NCBI RefSeq assembly: GCF_029168945.1
Contig: NW_026870043.1
Coordinates: 9,988,501 to 10,052,500, forward strand
Length of the DNA: 64,000 nucleotides
From: Cannabis sativa
Taxonomy: Eukaryota > Streptophyta > Magnoliopsida > Rosales > Cannabaceae
Reading direction: 5' to 3'
Shown piece after piece: positions 27,311 to 39,794 of this stretch. Position 1 is the first letter of the stretch. The number at the start of each line of letters is the position of its first letter. The translations under genes were made by a program, and so were the position numbers. The notes under the pieces were generated by a model, which was given only the letters and a program-made list of their open reading frames with translations, ran no database searches and was not told where the DNA came from.

Positions 27311-29637
27311 TGTAACACCCTAACTAACATAGGCGTATTACGTGATTTTTAAACATACTGTGCAGCTCGTTGCTAATCAACGAGGTTTATGGAAAAACGT
27401 GATTAATTAAAATTTTGCTTTTTAATTAAACTTATAAAACAATATTACAAAAGACTCGGGATCCCGATTATAAAATCATTTACAAAAAGATTTAACTGTT
27501 TAACTGTTACATAAAATAAAAGTCGTCTAACGACCAGTTACAAAAATCAGCCTCGCTGTCCCGATGATCGTACGCTCCAGGCCTAACCGCCCCGACATGT
27601 ACAATCTTCACAAGCTCGCTCACGGTCCATCAGCTTTAGCCTTGCCTTTACCTACACATAAACGTAGAACTGTGAGTCGACAGACTCAGTAAGAAAAGCA
27701 TAATAATACTCATACATAATTCTAACTGCCGTGTCCAACACGATACTGAGTCCCGCTACTGCCATGTCCAACATGGTACTGAGCCACTACAGCCATGTCC
27801 AACATGGTACTGAGTTCTGAACGTTCATAGGGACGGTACTATTGACACGTAACAACCTGATCGGTCGAACCGGTCATACTCCGGCTGCTGGTCATACTCC
27901 AGCCTGTACCGACGTGTTACTATATCCTCCTGATCGGTCGAACCGGTCATACTCCGGCTGCTGGTCATACTCCAGCCTGTACCGACGGGATACGTCAATA
28001 GTACGGAACCACCAACCAAGTGTCAGCCTGATCGGTCAAACCGGTCATACTCCGGCTGCTGGTCATACTCCAGCCTGTACCGACGTGACAGGGTTGGATG
28101 GTTCGAAGCCAACATACATATCTAATGTAATCTAACAGGCTTCCTACATGCACGCTAAACATGTAATCTACATATGCATACTGTTATACTAATCTTACCT
28201 GGATTCCGAATTCAGGTGTGCCGGTCAACCTGACTGGAACTTTAGCTGAGCGGTGGATTACTGGCTCCTAAACCATAAAAATCACAACACTATAAGTGAC
28301 ACGCTAAATCACTTCCTGGGGACTAAAACTAGGAACTAAAAGTTTCCCTATCGATAAAAAGCATGGCAATACCCCTTAAAACATAAAAACGAGGAAAAAC
28401 ACGGGTTCTGAAAATTCCCCAACCGGTAGACCGGTTGCCCAACCGGAATTCCGGTTCTGGGAAATTCAGGACCCCCATCCGGAATTCCGGATGCACAACC
28501 GGAATTCCGGTTCCTCGCAGGCAGCAACATCAAATTTTCATATCTTGCTCAAATCAACCCCAAATCACCTCAAACTTTCCAGACCTGTTCTATACCTTCC
28601 CTAGAACATATCCAAGGCATCAAAACAACCCAGAAACCTCAAACACGAAAAATGCCATTGGAGCTCAAGCTTTGAGTTCTAAACTCAAACTTGAGCAAAA
28701 CCACCTAATCATGCATTCCACTAGCTTAATTCTACTTAAACTAGCATAAAATCACCTCTGAAAACTATTAAAAACAACAAAGAACATCACAGAAACAGAT
28801 TACACAATTTTCATGTTGAAAACCAAACTTTTGCATAATAAAACTCTAGCATGCTCAACCTAGAAATCATACTTCACAAGTAGCTTAATTACCAACTAAA
28901 AATCATGCTTTTAACCTCAGAAAATAACCACAGAATACAGCAGCAACAACAACCAAACTCATGCATGCATCATCAATTAATGAAACTTTTCCTAAGAAAA
29001 ATAAGAGAAGAAGCCAGAAATCACCTACCACAATCAAGAAATCACTAGAGTTTTGCAAACCAAGCTTGAATCACCACAGAAAAATCCAGCCCTTGAAGCC
29101 AAGCCTTGGCCGAAAAACAGAGAGAGAGCTTGAGAGAGTTTCTTTGAAAATTCTATTTTTTTCTAACTTGTGATATTTTTGTGAAAAGAAGAAATGAAAA
29201 TAAAAGCCACTTATCAACTTATTTCAGCCAACAATTAATCAAATAAACATTTATTTTTCAATTTAATCAAGTCACTAAAAGACAAAAGTCATTGGGGCAA
29301 AAAGACCATTTTGCCCCTCCACACTAAAATCTCATAAATCATACTAAAGGGATATTTTTGGGAAATTCTAAATTCCCGGCCATTCCCGACATTCCCAATG
29401 TCAAATAAACCGTCCCAAACTAATAACATACTAAGTTGTGATTTCTACTGAGCCAAACGCCGAGTTCCAAAATACCGGGCACCGGAAATGCAAAATATGA
29501 AAACTACTGAATAACATAACCATGCATTTCTGAATTCCATAAATAACAGTATAATAAATTATTTAAATAGCTATAAATAATTTCATAAATAATCATGATT
29601 AACTGCTAATTTCCAAATTAACTAAGCGGGCTTTACA
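27311..29637 (-). repeat. 3' LTR of G2
   Basis: 2,327 bp, TGTAACACCC...GCTTTACA in plus-strand reading. It contains two kinds of tandem repeat: about 32-bp units built on TGCCATGTCCAACATGGTAC (27730-27815, three units) and about 70-bp units built on CCGGTCATACTCCGGCTGCT (27850-28090, three units). Confidence 0.93.
28421..28512. repeat. Cluster of perfect palindromes in the G2 LTR
   Basis: Within 92 bp are AACCGGTAGACCGGTT (imperfect centre), the 16-bp palindrome AACCGGAATTCCGGTT twice (28441-28456 and 28497-28512), and the 18-bp palindrome CATCCGGAATTCCGGATG (28476-28493). The same cluster lies in the other G2 LTR (from about 35715), and with substitutions in G1, G3 and G4 LTRs. Its persistence across diverged copies suggests a function or a structure-driven origin. 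Confidence 0.85.
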
Positions 29638-29638
29638 A

Positions 29639-32600
29639 CTATCCCCCCCTTAAAAGGATTTCGTCCCCGCAATCTAACCTGAATAACTCTGGATATTGAG
29701 CTCTCATATCTGACTCTAGCTCCCAGGTGACTTCCTCCACCTTGCTGTTTCTCCAGAGAACCTTGACCAATGCTATGGTCTTATTCCGAAGGACTTTATC
29801 CTTTTTATCCAGGATCTGCACTGGCTGTTCCTCATAAGTCATGTCTGGCTGTAGCTCAAGGCTCTCATAACTGAGTATATGAGAGGGATCTGAAACGTAT
29901 TTTCTCAACATCGAGACATGGAATACGTTGTGAACTGCTGATAAAGCTGGAGGCAATGCTAACCGATATGCCACTTGACCTATCTTCTCAAGAATCTCGA
30001 AAGGTCCTGTAAATCTAGGGCATAACTTGCCTCTTTTCTCGAAACGTTTAATCCCCTTCATCGGAGATACCCGTAAAAACACATGGTCCCCTACTTGGAA
30101 CTCAACATCTCTGCGTTTCGGATCTGCGTAACTCTTCTGTCTGCTCTGTGAGGCAAGCATTCTAGCTTTTATCTTTTCTATTGCCTCATTGGTCCGCTGC
30201 ACTGACTCTGGACCTAGGTATTTCTTCTCCCCTGTCTCATCCCAGTGGATAGGGGATCTACATTTCCTACCGTATAACAGTTCATAGGGAGCCATCCCTA
30301 TCGTACTCTGATAACTGTTGTTGTACGCAAATTCTATCAACGGTAGATATTTATTCCATGAGCCTTCAAAGTCCATAACACAGGCTCTCAACATATCCTC
30401 CAATATCTGAATTGTCCTTTCGGACTGACCATCTGTCTGAGGATGGAATGCTGTACTGAATTTCAGCTTTGTACCCATTGCCCGTTGCAAACTTTGCCAA
30501 AATTTGGAGGTGAACTTCGGATCCCTGTCCGAAACTATAGACTTCGGTACCCCGTGAAGTCTCACTATTTCTCTGACATACAATTCTGCCAACTGATCCA
30601 CTGAAAACGTTGTTCTAACCGGCAAAAAATGAGCAGATTTCGTAAATCGGTCCACCACTACCCAGATGGAATCATACAAACCCGTGGTCCTAGGTAACCC
30701 GACCACAAAATCCATCGTAATATCCTCCCATTTCCATTCTGGTAGGGTTAAAGGTTGCAACAACCCTGCTGGTCTCTGATGTTCAGCCTTAATCTGTTGA
30801 CAAGTGAGGCATCTCGATACGAATTCTACCAAATTCTTCTTCATACCGCTCCACCAGAAGTACGGTTTCAAATCTTGGTACATCTTAGTGGTGCCGGGAT
30901 GCAGAGAATACGGGGTAGAATGAGCCTCCTCAAAGATCTCATTCCTAAGTTCCACACTGTTCGGAACACAAACCCTGGCTTTATATAAAAGCATCCCACT
31001 GTCTGACACTGAAAAATCCTTGGCTTGACCAGCCAACACCTCATCTCGGATCTTTACTAACTCCGGATCTGTCATCTGAGCGAATTTTATTCTTTCCAAC
31101 AGATCAGATTGCAGCGTTAAGTTGTGAAGCTGACCTACCACAAACTCAATGCTGGATCTAACCATATCCTCTGCTAGCTGAGGTGAGATCTGAACCATAC
31201 TAGCTACTTGCCCGGGACCCTTTCTGCTCAGGGCATCGGCCACTACATTGGCTTTTCCGGGATGATAGAGGATCTCACAATCGTAATCCTTTACTAATTC
31301 CAACCACCGCCTTTGTCTCATATTCAGATCCTTCTGAGTAAAGAAATACTTGAGACTTTTATGGTCGGTATAGATCTCACACTTTTCCCCGTAGTGATAA
31401 TGCCGCCAAATCTTCAATGCAAAAACCACTGCGGCTAACTCTAGATCATGAGTCGGGTATCGCTGTTCATAATCCTTTAACTGACGGGAGGCATAAGCGA
31501 TAACCCGATCGGCTTGCATCAATACACACCCCAAACCCTGTTTGGACGCGTCGCAATATACTACGAACTTCTCCTTGTCCGAAGGCAAAGCTAGCACCGG
31601 AGCGGTAATCAACCTCTGCTTTAGCTCTTGAAAACTAGCTTCGCACTTGTCTGACCAAATAAACCGCTGATTCTTCTTTGTAAGCTCGGTTAGGGGCATT
31701 GAAATTTTAGAGAACCCTTCGACGAACCTACGGTAGTACCCAGCTAAACCCAAGAAGCTTCTGATCTCTGTCACTGTCTTCGGTCTCGGCCAATCCCTGA
31801 CGGATTCAATCTTACCGGCATCTACATTGATCCCATCTTTGCTCACAATGTGCCCTAGGAAGGACACCTGAGATAGCGAGAACTCACATTTCTTGAACTT
31901 GGCGTAAAGCTTATGTTCTCGAAGCCGTTGCAGTACCATCTGAAGATGTAACTCATGCTCCTCTTCTAATTGAGAGTACACGAGGATGTCGTCGATAAAT
32001 ACAATCACACAGATATCGAGGAAATCCTTGAATACTCTATTCATCAGGTCCATGAATGCTGCAGGAGCATTGGTTAGTACGAATGACATAACCAGAAATT
32101 CGTAATGTCCATACCTAGTGCGGAAAGCCGTCTTTGGAATGTCCTCCTCTCGGATTCTTAACTGATGATAACCCGAACGGAGATCAATCTTAGAAAAGAC
32201 CGTCTTCCCCTGAAGCTGATCGAACAAATCATCGATCCTAGGTAATGGATATTTATTCTTCACCGTCAGCTTGTTCAATTCCCTGTAGTCGATGCACATC
32301 CTCATAGATCCATCCTTCTTTTTGACAAATAAAACCGGGGCTCCCCAGGGTGACACACTGGGCCGAATGAACCCTATGTCAAGCAACCCTTGGAGCTGAA
32401 TCTTTAATTCCTTAAGTTCAGCTAGAGCCATTCTGTACGGGGCTTTGGAAACCGGTTCCACCCCTGCTGCCAAGTCAATCACAAAATCAATCTCCCGCTG
32501 AGGTGGTAACCCTGGAAGTTCTTCGGGAAAAACATCCAAAAATTCCCGAACTACTTTAATGTCCTCTGGCCGAATGATATCTGGCCGAGTGGTGTCCACC

Positions 32601-34120
32601 ACCACGGCCAGAAACCCTAAGCAACCGCCGTGCAACAATTCTCTCGCTGACATTGCCGAGATCACCGAGATCCAAGATCCCTCAACCGAACCAACAAATA
32701 CAAACGGTTCTTCACTTTCCGGTTGGAAGATCACCATCTTCCTTTTACAATCAATGCTCGCCAAATATTTAGATAGGAAATCCATTCCTAAAATAATATC
32801 GAATTCGACTAAACTCATCTCTATCAGATCAGCACTTAACTCTCTACCATCTATCCTGATTGGCATAGACCTAATCCACCTATTGGAGATAACCAATTCT
32901 CCGCCAGGTAACAGGGTTCCAAACCCTGATTCATATCTATCATACGGTCTACCCAATTTACTAAAGACTCTGGCCGCCACATAAGAATGTGTAGCCCCAG
33001 AATCAGACAGCACTGAATATAGCGAGTTACTAATAGAAAGCTGACCTGTGACAACTGATGGGCTGGCATCTGCATCAGCCTGTGTGATAGCGAACACCCT
33101 GGCTGGAGTGGGTATCGCTGGAGCTCGCGGTGCCTCTGATCGGAGCTGGGGACAGTCCCTCTTGAAGTGTCCGGGCATGCCACAATGAAAGCATCCCTGA
33201 CCTTTGCACTCGCCCCGATGGTGCCTTTTGCAGCTAGGGCACTCGGGATAGGAGAATCGGGTCTCAGTACCACCAGGACGACTCCCTCTGTTCTGGTTCC
33301 CCCGGAACCTCTTGTTCTGACTTGAGCCACCGAAAGCAGTGGGTGCTCTCTTCCTCTGATCAATGGCCGAACCACTACTCCCCCTGCTGAAGCCTGATGC
33401 ATGAGGGGTAGGAGCTCCGCCACTCACCGGAGTACTAGCTGATTCTGACATGCACCCAACTGTGCCCTCAGCACGCAGTGCCTTCTCCACCATCTGAGCA
33501 TAGGTGGTGCTGTCGTCCGTGGTGATCATCAAATCATGCCTGATCCTGGCATTCAACCCGTCCAGATACTTCTCCTTCTTGCTGAAGTCGGTCGGCACAA
33601 TTCCCGAGGCTAACCTCGCCAACCGATCAAACTGAGTAGTATACTCAGTGACGCTCATGTTCTCACGCTGGGTCAGGTGAGCGAACTCTTTCCTCTTGGC
33701 GCTTCTAACCGCCTCATTGTAGTACTTTGCGTTAAAGAGTTCCTGGAACCTTTCCCAGGTCATGGTGGTGACGTCATGGATTTGAGACACCATGTCCCAC
33801 CATACCAGAGCGTCCTCCTGGAACTGGAATGTGGCGCACACCACTCTGTCGTTACCGGTGACACCCATGAAGTTCAGGATCTTGGTAATCACCGTCAGCC
33901 ACTGCTCGGCTTTCATTACGTCCGCACCTCCCAGGAAAACCGGAGGTGCTTGCTTCCGGAACCGCTCGTACAGAGGTTCCAATCTATGGGCCACCACCAC
34001 TATCTCGGCCTGGGCAGCAGGGGCAGGTGCCACTGGAACTACGGGCACTGGAACTGCAGGCGCACCCTGCTGTCTCAACCTCTGAATCTCGAGGTCTTGC
34101 TCCTTGATCCGGGCTTGCAT
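29639..34120 (-). CDS. G2 gag-pol polyprotein (open part, 1,493 codons)
   Basis: Retroelement polyprotein encoding particle protein, protease, RT/RNase H and integrase for copying and reinserting the element. Landmarks counted from ATG 34120: gag about 55-290; CCHC knuckle [14 protein letters not shown] near 308; protease DSGATHS near 372; [11 protein letters not shown] near 707; RNase H YCDAS near 854; integrase HHCC finger near 1065-1110, then MDFVVG near 1135, SDRDP near 1198 and the Glu after TDGQ near 1232; chromodomain-like tail from about 1433. The family start is probably ATG 34327-34325, 69 codons upstream in frame, but a TGA at 34237-34235 interrupts (CGA in G1, a CpG-type change). 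No other lesion is visible. The ORF runs into the PPT and stops one base before the LTR. Confidence 0.93.
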   Translation of the reverse strand: MQARIKEQDLEIQRLRQQGAPAVPVPVVPVAPAPAAQAEIVVVAHRLEPLYERFRKQAPPVFLGGADVMKAEQWLTVITKILNFMGVTGNDRVVCATFQFQEDALVWWDMVSQIHDVTTMTWERFQELFNAKYYNEAVRSAKRKEFAHLTQRENMSVTEYTTQFDRLARLASGIVPTDFSKKEKYLDGLNARIRHDLMITTDDSTTYAQMVEKALRAEGTVGCMSESASTPVSGGAPTPHASGFSRGSSGSAIDQRKRAPTAFGGSSQNKRFRGNQNRGSRPGGTETRFSYPECPSCKRHHRGECKGQGCFHCGMPGHFKRDCPQLRSEAPRAPAIPTPARVFAITQADADASPSVVTGQLSISNSLYSVLSDSGATHSYVAARVFSKLGRPYDRYESGFGTLLPGGELVISNRWIRSMPIRIDGRELSADLIEMSLVEFDIILGMDFLSKYLASIDCKRKMVIFQPESEEPFVFVGSVEGSWISVISAMSARELLHGGCLGFLAVVVDTTRPDIIRPEDIKVVREFLDVFPEELPGLPPQREIDFVIDLAAGVEPVSKAPYRMALAELKELKIQLQGLLDIGFIRPSVSPWGAPVLFVKKKDGSMRMCIDYRELNKLTVKNKYPLPRIDDLFDQLQGKTVFSKIDLRSGYHQLRIREEDIPKTAFRTRYGHYEFLVMSFVLTNAPAAFMDLMNRVFKDFLDICVIVFIDDILVYSQLEEEHELHLQMVLQRLREHKLYAKFKKCEFSLSQVSFLGHIVSKDGINVDAGKIESVRDWPRPKTVTEIRSFLGLAGYYRRFVEGFSKISMPLTELTKKNQRFIWSDKCEASFQELKQRLITAPVLALPSDKEKFVVYCDASKQGLGCVLMQADRVIAYASRQLKDYEQRYPTHDLELAAVVFALKIWRHYHYGEKCEIYTDHKSLKYFFTQKDLNMRQRRWLELVKDYDCEILYHPGKANVVADALSRKGPGQVASMVQISPQLAEDMVRSSIEFVVGQLHNLTLQSDLLERIKFAQMTDPELVKIRDEVLAGQAKDFSVSDSGMLLYKARVCVPNSVELRNEIFEEAHSTPYSLHPGTTKMYQDLKPYFWWSGMKKNLVEFVSRCLTCQQIKAEHQRPAGLLQPLTLPEWKWEDITMDFVVGLPRTTGLYDSIWVVVDRFTKSAHFLPVRTTFSVDQLAELYVREIVRLHGVPKSIVSDRDPKFTSKFWQSLQRAMGTKLKFSTAFHPQTDGQSERTIQILEDMLRACVMDFEGSWNKYLPLIEFAYNNSYQSTIGMAPYELLYGRKCRSPIHWDETGEKKYLGPESVQRTNEAIEKIKARMLASQSRQKSYADPKRRDVEFQVGDHVFLRVSPMKGIKRFEKRGKLCPRFTGPFEILEKIGQVAYRLALPPALSAVHNVFHVSMLRKYVSDPSHILSYESLELQPDMTYEEQPVQILDKKDKVLRNKTIALVKVLWRNSKVEEVTWELESDMRAQYPELFRLDCGDEILLRGG

Positions 34121-34588
34121 CTCCGCAAACCGTAACTCCCAATTCTGGGCTCCCTGATCGGCTGGGGGAGCCTGGGCAGCCTGTGGTGGGTTCTCATCAC
34201 CCCGACCACGAGCCCTGCCTTGGGGACCTCTACCTCAGCCCCTAACAGGTAGGGGAAACTGAGCTCCCTGACCTTGATTCGACCCCACTAAGTTGCCCTG
34301 ACTCCTGGTGGTCCGCCTGGCGTCCATCTAATTAGAACCGCCTGCAAAACCAAGAGTTGGCATATCAGGTCGTATTCAAGGAGAGCTTACTAATGCCGCT
34401 TAATTTGGAAATTAAAAACGAAACATGCGCCTATTCTACTATCAGGCTACTAACATGCTTCCTAACAGGCTTTTCTTTTTCATAATAAAATAAACTACTA
34501 AAGCAATAAAGGCTTACTGAACCGTGAACCGAGCTAAATGCTGATGATGATTGTACATGTCGTGACGATCTTCGGAAGACAACCTGGC

Positions 34589-34601
34589 GGCTCTGATACC
34601 A
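34589..34601 (-). other. Primer-binding site of G2
   Basis: Reads TGGTATCAGAGCC on the minus strand, three bases inside the 5' LTR; it is identical to the G1 and G3 sites. Confidence 0.9.
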
Positions 34602-34604
34602 AAT

Positions 34605-36930
34605 TGTAACACCCTAACTAACATAGGCGTATTACGTGATTTTTAAACATACTGTGCAGCTCGTTGCTAATCAACGAGGTTTATGGAAAAACGTGATTAA
34701 TTAAAATTTTGCTTTTTAATTAAACTTATAAAACAATATTACAAAAGACTCGGGATCCCGATTATAAAATCATTTACAAAAAGATTTAACTGTTTAACTG
34801 TTACATAAAATAAAAGTCGTCTAACGACCAGTTACAAAAATCAGCCTCGCTGTCCCGATGATCGTACGCTCCAGGCCTAACCGCCCCGACATGTACAATC
34901 TTCACAAGCTCGCTCACGGTCCATCAGCTTTAGCCTTGCCTTTACCTACACATAAACGTAGAACTGTGAGTCGACAGACTCAGTAAGAAAAGCATAATAA
35001 TACTCATACATAATTCTAACTGCCGTGCCCAACACGATACTGAGTCCCGCTACTGCCATGTCCAACATGGTACTGAGCCACTACTGCCATGTCCAACATG
35101 GTACTGAGTTCTGAACGTTCATAGGGACGGTACTATTGACACGTAACAACCTGATCGGTCGAACCGGTCATACTCCGGCTGCTGGTCATACTCCAGCCTG
35201 TACCGACGTGTTACTATATCCTCCTGATCGGTCAAACCGGTCATACTCCGGCTGCTGGTCATACTCCAGCCTGTACCGACGGGATACGTCAATAGTACGG
35301 AACCACCAACCAAGTGTCAGCCTGATCAGTCAAACCGGTCATACTCCGGCTGCTGGTCATACTCCAGCCTGTACCGACGTGACAGGGTTGGATGGTTCGA
35401 AGCCAACATACATATCTAATGTAATCTAATAGGCTTCCTACATGCACGCTAAACATGTAATCTACATATGCATACTGTTATACTAATCTTACCTGGATTC
35501 CGAATTCAGGTGTGCCGGTCAACCTGACTGGAACTTTAGCTGAGCGGCGGATTACAGGCTCCTAAACCATAAAAATCACAACACTATAAGTGACACGCTA
35601 AATCACTTCCCGGGGACTAAAACTAGGAACTAAAAGTTTCCCTATCGATAAAAAGCATGGCAATACCCCTTAAAACATAAAAACGAGGAAAAACACGGGT
35701 TCTGAAAATTCCCCAACCGGTAGACCGGTTGCCCAACCGGAATTCCGGTTCTGGGAAATTCAGGACCCCCATCCGGAATTCCGGATGCACAACCGGAATT
35801 CCGGTTCCTCGCAGGCAGCAACATCAAATTTTCATATCTTGCTCAAATCAACCCCAAATCACCTCAAACTTTCCAGACCTGTTCTATACCTTCCCTAGAA
35901 CATATCCAAGGCATCAAAACAACCCAGAAACCTCAAACACGAAAAATGCCATTGGAGCTCAAGCTTTGAGTTCTAAACTCAAACTTGAGCAAAACCACCT
36001 AATCATGCATTCCACTAGCTTAATTCTACTTAAACTAGCATAAAATCACCTCTGAAAACTATTAAAAACAACAGCAACATCACAGAAACAGATTACACAA
36101 TTTTCATGTTGAAAACCAAACTTTTGCATAATAAAACTCTAGCATGCTCAACCTAGAAATCATACTTCACAAGTAGCTTAATTACCAACTAAAAATCATG
36201 CTTTTAACCTCAGAAAATAACCACAAAATACAGCAGCAACAACAACCAAACTCATGCATGCATCATCAATTAATCAAACTTTTCCTAAGAAAAATAAGAG
36301 AAGAAGCTAGAAATCACCTACCACAATCAAGAAATCACTAGAGTTTTGCAAACCAAGCTTGAATCACCACAGAAAATTCCAGCCCTTGAAGCCAAGCCTT
36401 GGCCGAAAAAGAGAGAGAGAGCTTGAGAGAGTTTCTTTGAAAATTCTATTTTTTTCTAACTTGTGATATTTTTGTGAAAAGAAGAAATGAAAATAAAAGC
36501 CACTTATCAACTTCTTTCAGCCAACAATTAATCAAATAAACATTTATTTTTCAATTTAATCAAGTCACTAAAAGACAAAAGTCATTGCGGCAAAAAGACC
36601 ATTTTGCCCCTCCACACTAAAATCTCATAAATCATACTAAAGGGATATTTTTGGGAAATTCTAAATTCCTGGCCATTCCCGACATTCCCAATGTCTAATA
36701 AACCGTCCCAAACTAATAACATACTAAGTTGTGATTTCTACTGAGCCAAACGCCGAGTTCCAAAATACCGGGCACCGGAAATGGAAAATATGAAAACTAC
36801 TGAATAACATAACAATGCATTTCTGAATTCCATAAATAACAGTATAATAAATTATTTAAATAGCTATAAATAATTTCATAAATAATCATGATTAACTGCT
36901 AATTTCCAAATTAACTAAGCTGGCTTTACA
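34605..36930 (-). repeat. 5' LTR of G2
   Basis: 2,326 bp, almost identical to 27311-29637. Differences seen by eye are scattered substitutions plus a small indel near 36070. The same palindrome cluster and tandem repeats are present. Confidence 0.95.
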
Positions 36931-39171
36931 CATTTTATGTCATTTAGTGATTTTGATAAGTTTGCATTTTCGGTGCCCGGTAACATGGAACTCGGTGTTT
37001 GGCTCAGTAAAATCCCAACATAGTATATTAGTAGATTGGGACGGTTTATTAGACATTGGGAATGTCGGGATTGGCCGGGAATTTAGAATTTCCCAAAATA
37101 CCCCTTTAGTGTTATTTATGTTATTTTAGTTTGAAGGGGCAAAATGGTCATTTTTCCCCATTGTTGTTTTGTCCTTTTCTGGACTTAGTATGTGGAAATT
37201 ATATGTTTATTCATGTTATTTGTTGGCTGGAATGAATAAGTGGAATTCCTTATTTTCATTTTACAAAGTTTCAAAAAATTACAAAGTTAGAAAATTAAAA
37301 AGAAAAGCAACTTTTTCTCTCAACTCTCTCTCTCTTTTTCGGCCCTTTGAAGCAGCAAGAACTTGGGATTTTCTTTGGTTTTTCAAGCTAATTTTGTGTG
37401 CAACTCAAGCTTTAGGTATTGTTCTTACTCTTGTCTTCTTTGTTTTCTTGAATTTTTGATGAAATGGAGTAATGCATGCTTGATTTGGTTGTGTAGTTGC
37501 TGCTGTGTTTTGATGTTGATTTCAGAGATTTAATCTTGTTATTTTAAGTAGATTAGAGCTTGTTAATGCATGGTTTTTGCTTTGATTCATGATTGGAAGT
37601 TTTTAGCTCAAAGTTTAGTTTTCAAAGAGAATTTTCGAAATTTGCTGCTGTGATTGTTGCATGAGCTTGTGTTTATTTTCTGCAGCTTTAGTGAGCATGT
37701 TTAAGTAGTTTTGGGCTGTTTTGAATGCATGATTTGTTGCTTAGAAAAGTTTTGAGTTTTAGAACTCAATCTTGAAGCTTCAATGGTGATTTTGGTGTGT
37801 GTGCATGAAGCTTGGTTTTTATGCTTTAGAATTGTTCCTTAGGGTCTAAATTGCAGGTCTGGAAGGTTTGGGTTTAATTGGATTTGATTTGATGAAGTTA
37901 TGAATTTTTGAGTTCTGCCTGCGAGGAACCAGAATTCCGGTTGTGCATCCGGAATTCCGGATGGGGTTTTGTAAATTCCCAGAACCGGAATTCCGGTTGG
38001 GCAACCGGTCTGCTGGTTGGGTGATTTTCAGGAACCCTAGATTTTCTCGTTTTTGTGTTATTTGGGGTATTGACATGGTTTTTATCGATAGGGAAACTTT
38101 TACTTCCTAGTTTAAGTCCCCGGGAAGTGATTTAGCGTATCACTTATAGAGTTGTGATTGTTATTGTTTAGGAGCCTGTAATCCGCCGCGCAGTTCGTTC
38201 CAGTCAGGTTGACCGGCACACCTGAATTCGGAATTGAGGTAAGATTAGTAAAACAGTATGCATATATAGATTACATGTTTAGCGTGCATGTAGGAAGCCT
38301 GTTAGATTACATTAGATATGTATGTTGGCTTCGAACCATCCGACTGTGTCACATCGGTACAGGCTAGAGTATGACTAGCAGCTGGAGTATGACCAGTGTA
38401 CCGAGTATAGGCTGACACTGTATCACATCGGCACAGGCTAGAGTATGACTAGCAGCTGGAGTATGACCAGTGTGCCGAGTATAGGCTGATACTCGGGTTG
38501 GTGGTTTCGTACTATTTGACGTATCACATCAGTACAGGCTAGAGTATGACTAGCAGCTGGAGTATGACCAGTGTACTGAGTATAGGCTGATACTGTAACA
38601 CATCGGTACAGGCTAGAGTATGACTAGCAGCTGGAGTATGACCAGTGTACCGAGTATAGGCTGTTACTTGTCAATAGTACCATCTTATGAACGTTCAGGA
38701 CTCAGTATCGTGTGGGACACGGCAGTTAGGGTTATGGTCAGGGGTATGGGCGTCTGATCATAACTTAGGATTTATGTATGTTTATTATTATGCTTTTCTT
38801 ACTGAGTCTGTCGACTCACAGTGCTATGTTTATGTGTAGGTAAGGGCAAGGCTAAGGGTGATGGACCGTGAGAGCGAGCCGGTGAAGATTGTACATGTCG
38901 GGGCGGTTAGGCCTGGAGCGTACGATCCTCGGGACAGCAAGGCTATTTTTGTAATTAGTCGCTAGGCGACAAGTATTTTGTATAGACAGTAAACTTTTGT
39001 AAAAGGTTTTGTAATCGGGATCCCGAGTATTTTGTATAAATATTTTATAAGTTTAATTAAAAAGCAAAAATTTTAATTAATCACGTTTTCCATAAACCTC
39101 GTTGATTAGCAACGAGCTGCACAGTATGTTTAAAAATCACGTAATACGCCTATGCTAGTTAGGGTGTTACA
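36931..39171 (+). repeat. 3' LTR of G1, second part
   Basis: Continuation of the LTR interrupted by G2. The first five bases (CATTT) are the duplicated target. It matches 19990-22220 with several dozen differences and ends GGGTGTTACA at 39171, followed by the G1 TSD CCATA. Confidence 0.93.
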
Positions 39172-39794
39172 CCATAGATTAAAAAAATGTGTGGTTGTGT
39201 CTTTTTGATGACTTAGATTTAGTTACATCAAAGAGTTCTTAGAATAGTGCAAGTGGATCCTGGTCACAGAATACTAAACTCATATTCCATACAGTTTGAA
39301 TCCATTGATAGCAAATGGTTATTAAACACTTGTGAAAGTGAAACTGTATTGTAAAAAAAATTATTTGGAATCTAAAATTCAAAGTCAAAGAGTTAAATTT
39401 ATACCAAATATAATGAGTAATTATTTCTTGGACCACCACTACTAATTTAACTCTAAGTCTGATTTGCCATACAAGTAGGAGATTTCTAGGATTGAGGATT
39501 TATATCATTTTGGGATAGAGTTTTGGGAAAATAATCAAAAATGTCATTCAATTTCTTAAGAAAAAATAGAATGACATGAAATGATATATAGACCATTCAT
39601 CCAATGATATGTTATTGAGCTAATTCGAAATGAATAAGCTAAGAGGAATTAGGATAATTTCGTTTATAAATAAGAATCCAACGATGCTTCGATTATCGAG
39701 AGTCAAAGTAATCTTATTTATACAATCTTCTTGTTTCATATTGTAAAAATACTAGTCTAAGGTGTCATCAATTGATAAACAGCTAGATGTTGCA
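39172..39794 (-). other. C-mid internal segment between G1 and G4
   Basis: 623 bp of AT-rich C-mid sequence. I see no coding domain; the 66-codon minus ORF at 39239-39439 is not recognisable. It starts with the right TSD of G1 (CCATA) and ends with the left TSD of G4 (TTGCA, 39790-39794). Confidence 0.7.

Larger units (their letters stand above)
27311..36930 (-). mobile_element. G2: young, nearly intact Tekay/Del-like chromovirus
   Basis: Complete 9.6-kb minus-strand gypsy element with 3' LTR 27311-29637, internal 29638-34604 and 5' LTR 34605-36930. The TSD is CATTT (27306-27310 and 36931-36935). The LTRs differ at only about 22 positions by eye over 2.33 kb (about 1%), so insertion is recent. 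It lies in the G1 3' LTR. Coding capacity is almost intact. Confidence 0.95.
19870..39171 (+). mobile_element. G1: Tekay/Del-like gypsy chromovirus, complete but split
   Basis: Plus-strand Ty3/gypsy element with both LTRs (19870-22220; 27192-27310 continued at 36931-39171), PBS, gag-pol and PPT. It is flanked by a perfect 5-bp TSD CCATA (19865-19869 and 39172-39176). G2 sits in its 3' LTR. The order gag-PR-RT-RH-INT with a C-terminal chromodomain-like segment places it among chromoviruses; the long LTR and tail sequence suggest the Tekay (Del) clade. LTR divergence is roughly 2-3% by eye. Confidence 0.92.

Noticed and set aside
27842..28135. 97-codon ORF present again at 35136-35429
   Set aside because: It is translated tandem repeat in the two LTRs of one element; its presence in both follows from LTR identity, not from coding constraint.
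32559..32984. Antisense ORFs over the G2 gag-pol
   Set aside because: Shadows of the long minus-strand polyprotein; the equivalent frames are broken in G1 and G3.
29639..34327. Possible endogenous retrovirus or pararetrovirus
   Set aside because: There is no env-like frame after integrase and no movement or coat gene; the domain order and chromodomain-like tail fit a Ty3/gypsy chromovirus.
37169..37459. 96-codon ORF, also in part at 20273-20512
   Set aside because: It lies in the G1 LTR and differs between the two LTR copies without preserving a protein.
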